This document shows, in pieces, positions 33,180 to 46,480 of a stretch of 64,000 bases of DNA. The stretch comes from Cheilinus undulatus (taxonomy: Eukaryota > Chordata > Actinopteri > Labriformes > Labridae). The position numbers and the translations under genes were made by a program. The notes under the pieces are model-generated. The model made no database searches, was not told the origin of the DNA, and worked only from the letters and a program-made list of their open reading frames with translations. The DNA is taken from positions 38,338,151 through 38,402,150 of the forward strand of contig NC_054877.1 in NCBI RefSeq assembly GCF_018320785.1. Reading direction: 5' to 3'. Every line of letters starts with the position of its first letter. The first letter of the stretch is position 1.

Positions 33180-35480
33180 CGCGTGCACGTGTTATACATT
33201 GAACTTAAAATTACTGACGTCTTGATTTCAGCGTATTTTTCAAAATGTTTAGCATGCCGAATGATTTGATAAGACTTCTATTGATAATGAATTGACACCA
33301 GTTAAATAGAAACACCTTATTGCCACAGACAGTGACGGAGACAAAGTAGGTTAAAGTTCATCATCATATAGTCAGGATTCAACAGGTCATAGAAGCAGCT
33401 TTATCCCTTAAAATGTGTTCTCCATGTCAGTGGATGGTCTTATAAGGTCATATTTTTATCTTATGGAGGATGAACTCACAAAAAAATGTGCAAAAACTGA
33501 AAGTGAACACCCTTTTGAAAAATCAACCATATTCCTGTAATCTAAAGGTTCACCTTTTGGCCATCATCAGACAGCTGTGTGAATGATGGAGCTTTATACC
33601 AGCTATAATGTGAAATATTGCATTCATGCATAAAATAGAGGACTTCCTTTCCATGTAACTTTAAGAAATGTAAACTGTCATCAGAACTTCATTGCACTTT
33701 GTAAAATATATTTTCTTTAGATAACCAATTTTTTATATAGAAATAGTTCATTTAAGGGACCCAGCTTCTTTTCTCATTTGTCTAGTACTACTTCTCTTGA
33801 AAAAGCAAAAGTGACTGATTAAAAAAATGCAATATTTCTAATTAGAGTACTCAGTAATCATCAGACGAATCGATCGAGTGCTCGACTACAAAAAGAATGT
33901 ATTACTGCAGCCCTAATAATAATAATAATACATTTTTGCCCATTGTAGTCACTTATCACTCATTTGTCATTGCCCCTTTTCACCACATAAAGTATTGTTC
34001 AACAATGTGGCTCTTTGGTTGAGCATTGCTGAGTAACACTGCCTTAAAGGGTATGTAATGATGCAGGCGATCTTTATCATTTTTATGTGTCTGGTTTTTA
34101 TGGATGTCAGGAGTCAGCTGTGAGAATGTTCCCGGGGTTCAGAGGTCAGTGCTTACAGTCATCACATAACCAACACATAAAGACTGTCTGTGATCGTGGT
34201 GCTCCTGGGAGAAAAAGACTGATCTGAACTGATCGGAATCCCAGCAGTGATTGCTGTACAACAGGCCTCATTTAGATACATCTAAACACACTGCCCAAGG
34301 GCATAATGGGGAAACTCCCTCAAACACATGAATTAGATTACAAATTGAGTGGGCGGAGCTTAGAGTAGTCAGCTCTCTACAGGGTTGGATTAACACTAAT
34401 GGATCAACACTGTCAAATAACTCTAACACTGAGGAAGAATTATTTCAAAACTGAGTTAAAATTACACACAACTCTAGAAAGTTTAACCCTGAAATATCAT
34501 CACTCCAGTTTTTGCTGTGTATATTATTCTGTGTTCTTCTACACTTTCTGGCAGGACAACAGTGACACACTGAACACGCATGCATGCAAACATCAACTCA
34601 GAGCGCCCCCTACTGGCAACAGGAAGTGACACAATGGGTCATTTGTTTATTTCTCTTCTTTGTGCTGAACCTCTCAAGCGCAAATTTCGAAAAAATGGCC
34701 TTACTGGCAATGATGAGCATTTTGAAATCACGCTGTTTGACAGGAAGTTGGCATGACTTTCAAATTAAGGATCTGATTGTCTTCAAATGTCAGATCTACG
34801 CCCTGGTCTGCAACTCTTCAAATTAAAATGTAAATTTCATCATTCTCCTATAGCGTCACCTATTCTGATAGGCAGCCTCTAACATAAAAAGTTCCATCTT
34901 CTTGGAAATTTACATCTCAATTATCAGTCCCAAAAGTCATTCCCAGTTCTGACTTTCAAGGTAATTGGAACCACATAAGGAAACAAAAATGCCCTTTCTA
35001 GCTGTGTTCATAAGTTCATGCATGTTGTCCTAGTTAAACTTATAAACCATGTACCTGTATTATTTTACTTTCCAAAGACTGGCACAAAATAACCAAAAAG
35101 TTAGGTTCATGTTGCATTTGCAGACATATCTCACTTGAAGTTGGAGGAAACACATTTCAGCAACTTTAACATCATCTGTGTCAAACTTTGAACAAAGCGA
35201 TGCTAATCTCACTTTCTCCTCCTGAAAAAGGCCATCAGATAAAGACTTTGGGTAAAATTTCACAACAGTGACACCTTAAGTGATGTGTCAACTGCCATCC
35301 TTTTGTCTGCGTGGTGGTATCAGTTCAGGGGCTGACACCAGAGCGCTTCCTGTAGCACCCTGTTGGCCTCGTGCCAGGAGAATGACTGCCTGATCCTGGG
35401 ACTGGTCCAGGTCTGATACTGTGTCTTTGAACAACATCCTGCAGTTCAAAATACTGTCTGTGCAGACTGAAAATGAAAAC
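31440..35480. other. no gene seen
   Basis: Four kilobases of intergenic DNA. It holds a (CT)n tract at 33141-33175, a piece CCGGCCACTTTATTAGGTAC at 32837-32856 that resembles the end of a common MITE, an AAAAATGGCAAAA-rich patch at 32090-32420, and a GGGCGGAGCTTAGAG motif near 34351. ORFs at 31826-32041, 34399-34826 and 35060-35263 show nothing recognisable. Confidence 0.55.
33141..33175. repeat. (CT)n microsatellite
   Basis: About 17 uninterrupted CT units directly after a run of eight cytosines. Confidence 0.97.
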
Positions 35481-35489
35481 TAAAGAAAT

Positions 35490-38130
35490 TATAACCTACA
35501 ACACAATGTGATACGATAAAACACAAATCAATAGAAACTAAAATGGTTTGATAAAACTATATTTTATGAAACTACACAATATTGTTATAACGATATGATA
35601 GGCAATGATACAGTTTGATACAATATGATGCTGCTGCCATAACCTCCTATCTCCAAAATCACCACTATTCAGGGAAGGACAAAAATTTATTTTTCAAACA
35701 ATTTAACACTAAATGGTAATAGTCAGTATCTTTTTGACACTTTTTTATTGGTTTAAAATGAGTAAAACCCACTGACAGATGTAGAGGGTGACCACTTGCA
35801 CTGATTTAATGACTAATAAAATAAAATAAAACACAACAAATGAGAAAAGAATAAAATAATGAAAACTTTAGATAGGAGGTTAGGGGCAGACACTAGAGAT
35901 ATAATACAATGTATTACATGGGCTATAAGGAGAGGATACAGAGTATATCATCAAATCATATTTGAGCAGTGTGATTTGGTGAGACATTAAGATTATGTCT
36001 TGCAAAATCTGATTCAATGCAATTAAGTTTTATGCACTGCAACATAATGTGATACACAAATGATGCAGTACATTGATGATAAGACAAAATGATGAGATTT
36101 GATACTTAGTTTCAAATACAATACAGTCCAGTAAGATTCAATATCATGCAAAACAATACAATGTAAAAACAGTTCCATGCAATATCTTTACATATTATAT
36201 GATGTGATTCAGAATCGTTGCATACAACACAATACTCACAATGCCTGGATAATACTAATGATAAAGATAAGATATATCACGAAATGATAAAAAACAAACA
36301 TACAATTTAAACAATATGATTCAAGGCAGAACAATAAAGCTGTATGATACGATATAAAAGCCCCAATAGAATACACTTCTATGTAACAGTGAAAAACATT
36401 TAATATGATGCCAGTGATCAAAACTTAATAAAAATTAATGTGATTTCATTACATACATAACGTAACGTAATGTAATGTTACTTAACGTAACATAATGTTA
36501 TGTAGAGTTACACAATATAAAGTAACAAAGTGCAGCCAAAAGGAATGTAACATAATGTTACATTGTGGAAGATTAGGTTCAGTTACAATTTGATATGAAA
36601 TGACATAATACAATACCATAAAGTAACATAACAGAATGGAACGGAACAGAGCAGGATGTAACGTGACATAAAATACCGTAATGTAAAGTAACACACAAAA
36701 AAAGTAAAATAACAACGTAATGGAACATGACGTAATGTTATGTTGTGTTACATAAGGTTACATCATTACGATACGATATGACAGGATGTGATAAAATACA
36801 TAAAGTAATGTAACAAAACAGAATGTCACAAAAGTAATGTGATGTTACTGAACAGAAAGGAACAGAACGTAAAGTATCGTAAAGTAATGTAAATTAATGG
36901 AAGTCACATCTGTAACGTAAAGTAACAAAGTAAAGTAAAATAATGTAATGTAAAGAAACAGAATGCAATGTTATGTTGTGTTACAGAAGGCTATGCTGTT
37001 ACAATACGATATGGCACGATATGATACAATACAATAAAGTGAGCTAACATAATGGAACGGAATGTAAAAAACGTGATGTAAAGTTACGTACAGGAAAGAA
37101 CAGAACCTAAAGTAACATAAAGTAACGTAATTTAGTAACAAAGTAAAGTAAAATAATGTAATGGCAAGGAGCTGAGTGTAATGTTATGTTGTGTTACATA
37201 AGGTTACACTGTTACAATAGCACATGGTAGGATACGATAAAGTAACGTAATGGAGCATAATGGAAGGACACATAAAGTAACATATAGTAATGTAATATAA
37301 TATAACGTAAAGTAAAGTAAAGTAACAACGTAAAGGAATGTATCAAAGGTAATGTAATGTTACATTATGTTACATTGCACTATGTTAAGCCACGTTATGT
37401 AACAATGTGATATGACAGGATGCAATACAATATAATACAATACGACTTTGTATGACTCCACACAATTTGATAAGATACTTTATGACATGATAATGTAACC
37501 AATGATACTGTATGATGCAATACAATACAAAATGATCTGATATGATAGGATACAATTCAATACATCAGAAATAATATGTTATAATACAACATAAATACGC
37601 TTTCAGAATACACTTTACATGATGTCATATAAAAATATCATGTCTCATGGTGCCTTACAGTACTAATATAAAACAAAAACAACATAATGTGATAAGTTTT
37701 GATGCTGTACAATATGATAGGAAATGATATGATACCATGTTATTCCATACCATATCATACCATACATTATGGTTGTTATGCTATGCAATATGACACAATA
37801 TGAGTCAGCATGATATGATGCAGTTCATTATGGCACAATATAACATACTTTGATAGTCGAATTTAGTACAAGTCAAAGCAATGGCACACAACATGATACC
37901 GATGGTTTGTATTGATTTTGGTTTTGTCATAATATGATAGTAATGAATGATACAATGATATTAAATGGGATGTGATGCAGAGCACTTTTTCATCCTTGGG
38001 GAAAAGGAAACATTTTGCTTCCTCAATAAAATGAACAAATGAATGAATAAGTCCGTAAGTAAGTAACAAGTAAGTTGACAAATAATTGGATGAATAAATG
38101 AGTAAATGTATAGATGTAAATTAAATAAAT
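35490..38130. repeat. large degenerate pentamer satellite (GATAC and GTAAC types)
   Basis: About 2.6 kb of irregular short units. 35490-36420 is mainly GATACAAT/ATGATAC-like. 36440-37400 is dominated by TAATGTAACGTAA and AAAGTAAAGTAAC. 37400-38130 returns to GATATGATAC and ends in GAATGAATGAATAA. Longer blocks such as ATGTTATGTTGTGTTACATA recur at 36736-36755, 36969-36988 and 37181-37200, giving a higher-order period of about 210-235 bp. Confidence 0.9.
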
Positions 38131-41100
38131 GAATAATTGAATGAATGCAGATGAGCAAAAATGTTATGCAAATGTTACATTATAAAGCCATGTTCTGTCC
38201 ATGCTATTTTAGTGGTTTGCAGTGGATAGCCTCTTTTCTAAGGGTAATCTTGTCCATTATTTCTCAACAAAGCATAAATCAAGTGTTATTACTTTTACAG
38301 TATTGTTGTAAAAAGGAAGTCAACCTGCAGCCCAGAGTGCAAAGTAGGTTACACAACTGCAGTTTTCAGCAGCAGTGATCTTATCTGTCACTGCATGTGA
38401 GCAGCGCAGGCTGTAACAGCCAAGCAGCTGTGTGATTGGGTTTGACATTCCCCCTTTAACAATGAGCCTCTTGTCAACATTAGCCGGAGAGCTGCGGTGA
38501 CCTTTCTTACAAATCGCCCTGTGTCATGCAATGTGGACACAAAAGGCGTTTTCCCTGTAAGAACGTGGTAAAGACATATCTGTCTTTATGTCTTTGTTGT
38601 TTTATTATTTGTACAGAAACACAAAGTGTGTGTTCCTGTTCCTCTGGCCCCTGTGAGCCCTGCAGAGGGAGCTCCTGTGAGTTTGAGCAGGCTGAATCCT
38701 GCTGTCAGTGCTGCCTGTCACATGTGTCTCCATGTGAGGCGTCCACAGGAGCACACAGCAGCGGCAGCAGGAGGAGGAGGAGGAGGAAGGAGACCTGCTC
38801 TGTTCTCAGCTGTTCAGGCCAGAACTGACTGTTCTGTGGAGCTGTGTGGGTGAGACTGTCTGACCCCCCCCCTCTCCTTCACACTCAATCTCTTCTCTCT
38901 TCTTTATTGCAGAGAGCAAAACACAAGTTAAAGTCTCACAACATTTTTTAGCATCTGGGGTCAATGTTCCCTCATGTGTTTGTTGTTTATACAAAGCATT
39001 AAAGTGCAATATGATAACATATGCAACATAATATAGAACTTTATCAGGAAGTTATAAACAAAGGCAGCCACCCTCTTAATACTGTTAGTAGCTGCCATAA
39101 AAACTGTGCATGTGCACCCACCTAGATAATTATATCAACAAATGTTTTGTCAACAAGTATGCAGTTCAGCTGGCCTTTAACCACCTGTGCTATAGACAGG
39201 GTTTGATGTTACTCTGGTGCCATCTCCAGGCACTGACATTACACTACAGACAAAAACCAATAAATGGCTTCTTTTCTCCATGATCATGAGAAGTCATGGT
39301 GACTAAGGGCCTTCTTGTCAAACCACAGGAAGCCAAATAATCATAGTAGTCTTTATTTAAATAGCACTTTTCTAAATCCGTGCAGCAAAGTGGTTCACAA
39401 AAGTAAACTAAAGCCCATTCAGCAAATAAGCAATTTAATGAGGAGTCCTGGGACAAAACAAGGCAAATAAAACAAGTAAATTCAATAAAAGTAAACAGAT
39501 GAATGGAGTCATAGAAACAGAAATAAAATAGTAAAATACAGCCTTAAATGCCAGCAATACATGGGCTTTTACTTGCAGGTTGTTTTGTTGAACACTTGAT
39601 GGCGACAGATAAAAGGCATGTATAAAGCATAGACCTTAGATTTTTTTATTAATGTCACTGGGGGCAAATAATATATGTTCAGTTTTCATGTTATAAAACA
39701 GTGCATTAAGCATTTCTAAGCATGGCAAATATTGTGCAAGGACTTCCAGCTAAAAACAGGGCTAACATCTACACCAGCCAACCCAACTACTAACACAAAG
39801 ACAAAAATATGATACATCTCACCCTCAGTTTAATGGTTGCAATTAAAGAAAGAGACACATTCTCCTTTCTTTTGCCACATTCTACTTGTGTGAGATTGAT
39901 TTTCTTTGGATATCAGTGTACTGTATGCTTTTGTGTTGATGTGTGTGGTGATGGGTGGGAGGCTTGGAACAGCTTTTATCCACTAAAGGGGGCCAGGCAG
40001 AAAAAGTGAGAGGGTTCTGGCTGCAAACCTTACATCTCTGATAGCCACTCTCATAGACTGTTCATGTGAGACAACATATACCTCAGAAAAAGAGTGCTGT
40101 ATTTCCAGTTTTAGATTTTATTAAATTTTATTAGATTTTTTAAAAACTTTATTCATAAACAAAGTCTGGCAGTTACATTCATGCAGTTACTAAATTGCTA
40201 AAACTACAGACTAAGAAGAGGTCTTCCCCAGAATTAAATTATGCATAGACCTGCTTTACAAGTAGATACAAACGATAGGTCACTTCAGCTTGGTTAGCTT
40301 TAGCTAAAGATGACATAGCTATAGTCAAACTTTAGCTTTTTACTTTGCATTTACACTCGGGAAATTATGAAAGTAACACTCATATGGCAGGATTATCTTA
40401 TGAGCAAGACTTTTCTCACCACAAAGTGTATTTCCAGAATAATCCCAAAATCCATGGACAAAACTCCAAAGGCTTTTGTCAGTGGAAACAGCACAATGCT
40501 AACTTCTGGGTTGGCCATGAAAATACGTCACACCTGCAGCACTCTGTTGCTTTCCATAAAACAACTACAAGGGTAAAAAAATTTGATTTATACGTATGTA
40601 TTAACACATTTCATTACCATTTAGGGATATAAAACAGGTGTCAGCTTTAATATTAAATAGCAACAGGTTGAAGGATACTAAAAATGATTTTCATAAATTC
40701 TTGTTAATGAAAGTGTGTTTGATACTAAGGTATCAGATCTCAGCGGAAGCTTGAGATCACAAGGTGTGAGAGGACTTTGGTCAGTGGAAATTGCCGTGTC
40801 TTGTGAGAGATGCTCCTAAACCACAATTCAGACACAGAGACAGGGATGCACAGGTGACTCCTGCTTCTTCTCCTCAGGTACTATTATTTATTTGACTTAT
40901 TAGTAATGCAGACCGTGCAGTATAACCTGAATTATAAAGCCGTTATTGTTGCTGCTTTGTAGCTTAATAGCCTTTTACCTAGATTAGTTTATGAGATATT
41001 TTAAAGACTAACTTCTCTATTCAGTATTAAGATCATTGGATGTTTTTATTTCTATGAACTATCAAAGTCATTTGCAGTGGTGTGATCTTATATTGATATC

Positions 41101-41478
41101 TCCATGAGGGCACACAGTCTATCTGAGGCTCAGATTTGTGCAGGAGAGAGCAGCCATTCATAAACATTAACCGAGTCATATGACTGTCAGCCTGACAATC
41201 TGTTACATAACTCAGATCCTTAAAGCCTTATGAGGATCTCAGAGAGGGAACAAATATACACTTTTTTGTAAAGAAACATTTGTAAGATATTGTGTAAAGT
41301 TTTGTTTACAATTGTTTTTGTGTTTCCTGATCCCTTGTGGTGGTTGTTGTGATAGTTAGATATTCATATGCATGCTTGTGTTTGTATGTCAAAGCACTCT
41401 GTAAAGCCATGTTTGCAATGTAAATAAAGATAATATAATATGACATCTATGTGTAGCTGCTGAAAGAGCATTTGTGTC
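38131..41478. other. 5' flank of xirp1; no certain gene
   Basis: One exon-like segment (38617-38847) is listed separately. A donor-like CTCCTCAG|GTACTA at 40878 could end a 5' UTR exon of the long xirp1 transcript. The ORFs at 39244-39456 and 40345-40632 have no motif. Confidence 0.4.
38617..38847 (+). other. exon-like segment, role unknown
   Basis: Flanked by a fair acceptor (TTTATTATTTGTACAG) and a fair donor (GTGTGG|GTGAGA). It is GC-rich compared with its surroundings and contains a GGAGGAGGAGG run. The frame through it is unusually rich in cysteine (CSCSSGPCEPC) but closes at 38828, so a 5' UTR exon is the likelier reading. Confidence 0.25.
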
Positions 41479-41603
41479 ATGGAGACGTTTGGTCTGAGGA
41501 GGACCCAATCCCTGAGGAGTCTCTCTGGGGGTGGCGAGAGATCATGGGTGATGTCAGCCTCCACCCGCTGGGAGAGGAAGTCGGTGACTCAGCTGGTGCA
41601 ACA
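41479..41603 (+). CDS. xirp1: xirp1 long-form exon 1 (start codon)
   Basis: METFGLRRTQSLRSLSG begins at ATG 41479, with an in-frame stop 21 bases upstream. The donor CAACA|GTAAGA leaves phase 2, which joins exactly to exon 2 to give KSVTQLVQQYQS. It is basic and Ser-rich. Placement in xirp1 rests on phase continuity through six junctions. Confidence 0.65.
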
Positions 41604-43025
41604 GTAAGACCTGCTAAATTTACCCGTGATACACATTCACAGACAGTCCTATCTACTTTTAGAGACCATGCAGAATCACGTTCATCCTTTGTCATTTGGA
41701 ACTGATCAATAAACTGAGAAAATCTAGAAAAACAGGCTTTTGTACACCATCTCATGTCTTTTCACACCAATCTGCAAAATTAAAGAACTATTTATATCAA
41801 TTAAAATGAAATGCAAGTCCACCATATGTTTACAGTTTGAGGATACTTGCATTCTTGTTGTGGCTACTGGCATTCATGTTAGTGTTGTCGCATTTGTCTC
41901 TTGATTGATGAAATTCATGTTGCGGCTGTCATGTCTGTTGGCATTAATTTGTTTGGCTACTTGCACTAGTGTTGCAGCGATTTGCACTCTTGCTGTGGCT
42001 ACTGGTATTCGGATTGTGGCTCCTTGCATTTATGTTGCAGCTACTAGAATTTGGGTTGTGGCTACTTGCATTCGTGATGTGGATACAAGCACCTGTGCAG
42101 CAGCTACTTGCATAGTCACTACATGCATTCATGTTGTAAATTTTTGCACCTATTTTGCAGCTACCTGCATTTGTGTTGTGGATACTTGCATTCTTGTTGT
42201 GGCAACTTTCTTTTGTGTTGCAGCTCCTTGCATTTATGTTGTCGTAACCTGCATTCGTGCACGCACGTTGGTGCTACTGTCATTCTTGTCTGTGTTGTTG
42301 CATTTGAGTTGCAGCTGTTTGTATTTGTTTTGGCTAATGACTCCACTAATGTGGTTTTTTTTTACTCTTGCATTTGTGTTGCAGCTACTTGCATTGGCAT
42401 TACAGTTATTTACATTTGTGTTGCAAGGCAATATGATGATGTTGTGTATTTGTGTTTGAGCTGCTTGCGTTTGTGTGTTTGGCTAATAGAATTGAGGTTG
42501 TCGTTGTCATGTGTTTTGGCATTTGTTTTGTGGCTACCTACATTCTTGTTGTCCCCTCTTACAATTTTGTGATTTTTTTGCATTGGGGTCACGTCTATTT
42601 TTATTGGGTTGCAACTGTTTGCATTCATGTGGTGACCTGCATTATGTTGGGGCTACTTGCATTCCTTGTTTCTGTTTATGCAAAATGTTTTGGATATGCA
42701 ATTTTTCTGACACATCCAACTGACTGTATCATAGAGATGATGAGAGAAATATTTATGACCTTCCCAAAATTTTTTCAAATGTTCATACTCACTTTTTCTA
42801 ATCTGTTTAATGATACCAAATGCATATCTCTTTATTTGAGGAACTCATAAAGAGAAGTATCCCTAGCTTTGAGTGTTGCATTAACTGCATACATTAAGTG
42901 CAAAAAAGGCTACACAAAGCAAGTAAATAGTATTGAGCTGAGATTTGAATGTTTCATTTAGACATTTTTTGATTATTTTAACTGTCACCGTGTGTATGAA
43001 TATCTTAATAAATGTGTTTACACAG
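41604..43025 (+). other. xirp1 intron 1
   Basis: Mostly the minisatellite listed separately (41840-42680), then unique AT-rich DNA. Confidence 0.6.
41840..42680. repeat. degenerate minisatellite, unit about 30 bp
   Basis: Units of TTGTGGCTACTTGCATTCGT and TTGTGTTGCAGCTACTTGCA recur about 25 times with drift. Because the units avoid stops, frames on both strands stay open (41905-42459 plus; several minus frames). These are artefacts, not genes. Confidence 0.9.
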
Positions 43026-43080
43026 ATACCAAAGCTGTTCACACTTGACCAGCATTGAAAAAGGGGACCATAAACTTCAG
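43026..43080 (+). CDS. xirp1: xirp1 long-form exon 2
   Basis: Acceptor TTACACAG, donor CTTCAG|GTACTG. The exon is 55 nt, enters in phase 2 and leaves in phase 0. It encodes YQSCSHLTSIEKGDHKLQ. Confidence 0.6.
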
Positions 43081-43180
43081 GTACTGTATAATTTTCTTAT
43101 TTCCAATTGAGCTGTAGATGTGATAACTGCTGAAGCATCACATCATCTAAAACTATACAGAAAATTTCCTCTTCTTTTAG

Positions 43181-43483
43181 AGTTCAGAGGGCACTGTGGA
43201 GAGTAGATGGCGGAGGTCAGAGGGCAGGGAGAGCATCTCTCTGTGGGCGTCTGGAGGGAGCTCAAAACTCTGGAGGAGTCGCTCCATGGAAGTACTCCCT
43301 CAGAAAGAGTCTTCAGGCACCAAAGCTCTGTGTGCTCTGTTTGAGTCCAAAGTCTCTCTGCAAGAAAGCTTCAGCAGCTCTCAACTCAACTCAACACCTG
43401 CTAACAGCAGTAAGATGGGGAAAGAGGGCCCCCTGCAGGACTGGAGAGGCTACAACACCCCTTTAAAGGATACAAACAATCAG
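43181..43483 (+). CDS. xirp1: xirp1 long-form exon 3
   Basis: Acceptor CTTCTTTTAG, donor AATCAG|GTGTGT; 303 nt, phase 0 at both ends. It encodes a Ser-rich region with the motif GTKALCALFESKVSLQ, which has the look of a conserved short motif, and ends WRGYNTPLKDTNNQ. Confidence 0.68.
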
Positions 43484-45023
43484 GTGTGTGCAATAATAAA
43501 TACATGTCATTATTTCCAGTATGGAAATGATGACAGCATAGCTACGTTAGCCTTAGCAACATTAGCTTTAGCAAACATAGCTAAAGCTTATTTAGCTATG
43601 TAGAAAATGTCACAATGTAACTTACAAAGCTGCTTTGAGAGCTTTAGCGTTAGCTTCGTTGCTTTGGACAAGGTGGCAACTGTAAAGAGTAGGACCGGGG
43701 CCAACCATAATACTTCTCCTTGGACTGATGGTGTGTGTAGTCAAAGACAGCAGTGTCGCAGGTCTAAGTGGTTGTGGGAAAGCGCTGGGTTGGAGGTTTA
43801 TTGCCTGTTTTTGAAAGATCTCTGGTGGACCTTTAATGAAGCCCAAACAAATTACTTTGCCACTCTCCACAGGATGTTTCCTGTCATATTTAAAACATGC
43901 CACTATCCAACCCATTTTAAAGAAGGCCAGTTTAGATCCATCTCTACTCATGAATTATAGACCGGTATCCCAACTTCCTTTATTATCTAAACTCCTGGAG
44001 AAAACAGTGGCAAATCAATTGAGAGCTTGGTTGGGGAAAACACAATATATATGACACGTTTCAGTCTAGCTTTAGAAAAAAGCACTCTACTGAGACCGCT
44101 CTTTCGAGGGTGTCAAATGACATTTTAATGTTTTGTGATACAGAGGATTGTACAGTGTTGGTTCTCCTTGATATTAGCTCTGCTTTTGTATAATGTTAAA
44201 TAGGCTTCATGATTGGGTTGGCATTTCAGTAACAGAATGAGCGTGGTTTTCTTTCTAACAGAACATTTTCACTGAGTATTATTGTGTCTCTGAGTCCTCT
44301 CCACTGTCATGTGGGGTACCACAGGGCTCTGTCCTGGGACCCTTGCTTTTTCTCTCTTTATCTGCTGCCCCTTGGAAAAATTATACAGAGTTTTAACATA
44401 AAATATCATCGATATGCAGGTGATTTACAACTCATTTTCACATTCAAGTCCAGTGAAGCTTCAAAGCTGTCCAGCCTGCTTGAGTGTATACACTTTATAA
44501 AGCCCTGGAAGGCCGACAGTTGTTTACAGCTATGATATTAGCTCCTATTTTATACTATACAGTTGTTATATTGCGGTCATGTGGGGATTTCATAATCATC
44601 ACTTTTATTATCTGTATTTTTTATTTTTGTAAACCACTTTGTGACTGTTGTCTGTGAAAAGTGCTGTACAAAATAAACTTTACTTACTAACCTACTTGGT
44701 ATCCTTGGAGAAGTTTCATATTTAAACAATAGATCTTAACCTCCTTCGTCCCAGCATCCTCATATGAGGGCATTATATTTTGAGATTCCCTGCACTATTA
44801 CTCTTAATTTTACTGAAATTAGACCTGTTGCATTCATCTGTGGACAATCTGTCTACCATCATGTGTTCACAAAAGCACAGTATAATCATCAGAGTCTGTT
44901 TAAGATGACTAACCAAAATGCACTACAGCCAATCCTGAGTCAAAAATGTTTAATGACTGAAACATTTTAAAGATCCAAAATGTGACAAAAACACTGATAT
45001 GCTCATGTGTTGTTTATCCACAG
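43484..45023 (+). other. xirp1 intron 3
   Basis: Dominated by an L2-like LINE relic; the remaining 330 bases hold nothing recognisable. Confidence 0.6.
43655..44692 (+). pseudogene. L2/CR1-clade LINE reverse transcriptase relic
   Basis: Frames 43836-44054 and 44284-44535, with shifts between, carry NYRPVSQLPLLSKLLEKTVA, PLSCGVPQGSVLGPLL and KIIQSFNIKYHRYAGDLQL. These are RT motifs of CR1/L2-type elements. The catalytic YADD is YAGD (GGT at 44419-44421), and stops and frameshifts abound. The 3' end is GTGCTGTACAAAATAAACTT then TACTTACTAA, a typical short 3' repeat. It is 5'-truncated. Confidence 0.85.
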
Positions 45024-45102
45024 AGAAACTCCCAGGAGGACGGAGGAAAGGTCATGAATGGACTGCCAGAATCTTACGACAGATCATCCCGATATTCACA
45101 CG
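45024..45102 (+). CDS. xirp1: xirp1 long-form exon 4
   Basis: Acceptor TTTATCCACAG, donor CACG|GTGAGC; 79 nt, phase 0 in and 1 out. It encodes NSQEDGGKVMNGLPESYDRS. Confidence 0.62.
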
Positions 45103-45929
45103 GTGAGCAGCGGGACTCGATTTTATGCCGAGTCACTGAGATCTAAGAAGAACAGGTGGATGTGAGCCAGGGTTTCCCCAAAGACATGAGATCACTGCTT
45201 TATTTAGGTGCCATGTTTCACAATCAGCCCTCATAAGTCACACAACTATTGAACTTTGAGAGATAAGACATTAGACTTTAACTTGAACTTTATGTTCTCT
45301 GTGGTGATGTGAAACAGGTGTGTATGCTGAGATGTTTATCCCTCAGTGAGTGCTGACATATCCATCATATAAAATAAATCCAGATGAAGTTACAGCAGAG
45401 TAAAAATGTTCGAATCAAAGCCTCTGGTCTCAGAGTATCTCTGTTTATCCTGACAGAGCTGCGCGTTCTCTGTCTCTGTGGTATAACGGCTAAATAAAGA
45501 CGAGGATGAAGCGTGTAAAAGCATAACTATGTGTTGGGTTTAAAGCTTAAGATAGGACTGAGTCTGTCTTTGACGGCTCTGAGCGTGACGCAGACCTTGG
45601 CCCTCTGAGCTCTGCCTCCATGTGTCCTGTAAGTGATATGGCTGCAGTGTATTGTAGCTGACGTTTTGACCTCATGATGAATCTGGAGTGAGTAAGACAC
45701 AGTAGGAATGTGAGCGGACATCTACGGTGAGGATTACTATCAAAAATAAAGAAACGCTTTACTCATCACAGATAAAAATATCCATTTGATGTTAGATTTC
45801 CTGAAACATCTTAAAAGCAGTCAATGAAATGATAGTTATTATGGTATTTGTTTTTCAAATTGCAATATTGAACACTATTATTATAATTTATTGCTATCAT
45901 TATAGACCTCTGATAGAGCATATGTTGTT

Positions 45930-46480
45930 ATTGAGCTATTATTATTATTATTTTATTTTGCATCATTATTCTTCCTATTATTCATTACTATTATTATAGA
46001 CCCGTTTGACTGAATATTATCATTGAGCTATAATAATAATAATAATAATAGTAATAATATCATAGTAGTAATAATAATTATAATAATAACAATAACAGTT
46101 GTTATCATAATATAATATAATAAGTTGTTTTACTTTTATAACAATTTTCACTAATAATATTATTATTGCCATTTCATCACATTATTTTTATTTCATAACA
46201 ATATTTTTTATATCACAACTAAACTCGCAACTAATAATGATGCAAGTTATATATAACAAACCAGCAATATACAGCTGACCATCCTGTCTTTTTTAATGGA
46301 TGTATTTTTTTTTTAATTTATTACATTTTTCCTTTTCTTCATTTTTGTTATTTTTCAGTTTACTTAATTATTCTTATTAATACTACTACTATTACTACTC
46401 CTACTAATAATAATTAGTATTATTGTTGTTGTTATTATTTTTATTATTATTATTATTTATTTATTTTTATTATCCTTTTT
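45930..46480. repeat. (TTA/ATT/AAT)n simple-sequence region
   Basis: Runs of ATTATTATTATT, AATAATAATAATAGTAATAA and TACTACTACTATTACTAC fill most of this interval. Confidence 0.9.

Noticed and set aside
38526..38853. Cys-rich ORF resembling a small secreted protein
   Set aside because: No signal peptide, frame closes before the donor, and an Arg run comes from a GGA repeat; kept only as a possible UTR exon.
41905..42628. Plus ORF of 184 codons and minus Asn/Cys-rich ORFs
   Set aside because: Both come from a stop-poor minisatellite and translate to low-complexity repeats.
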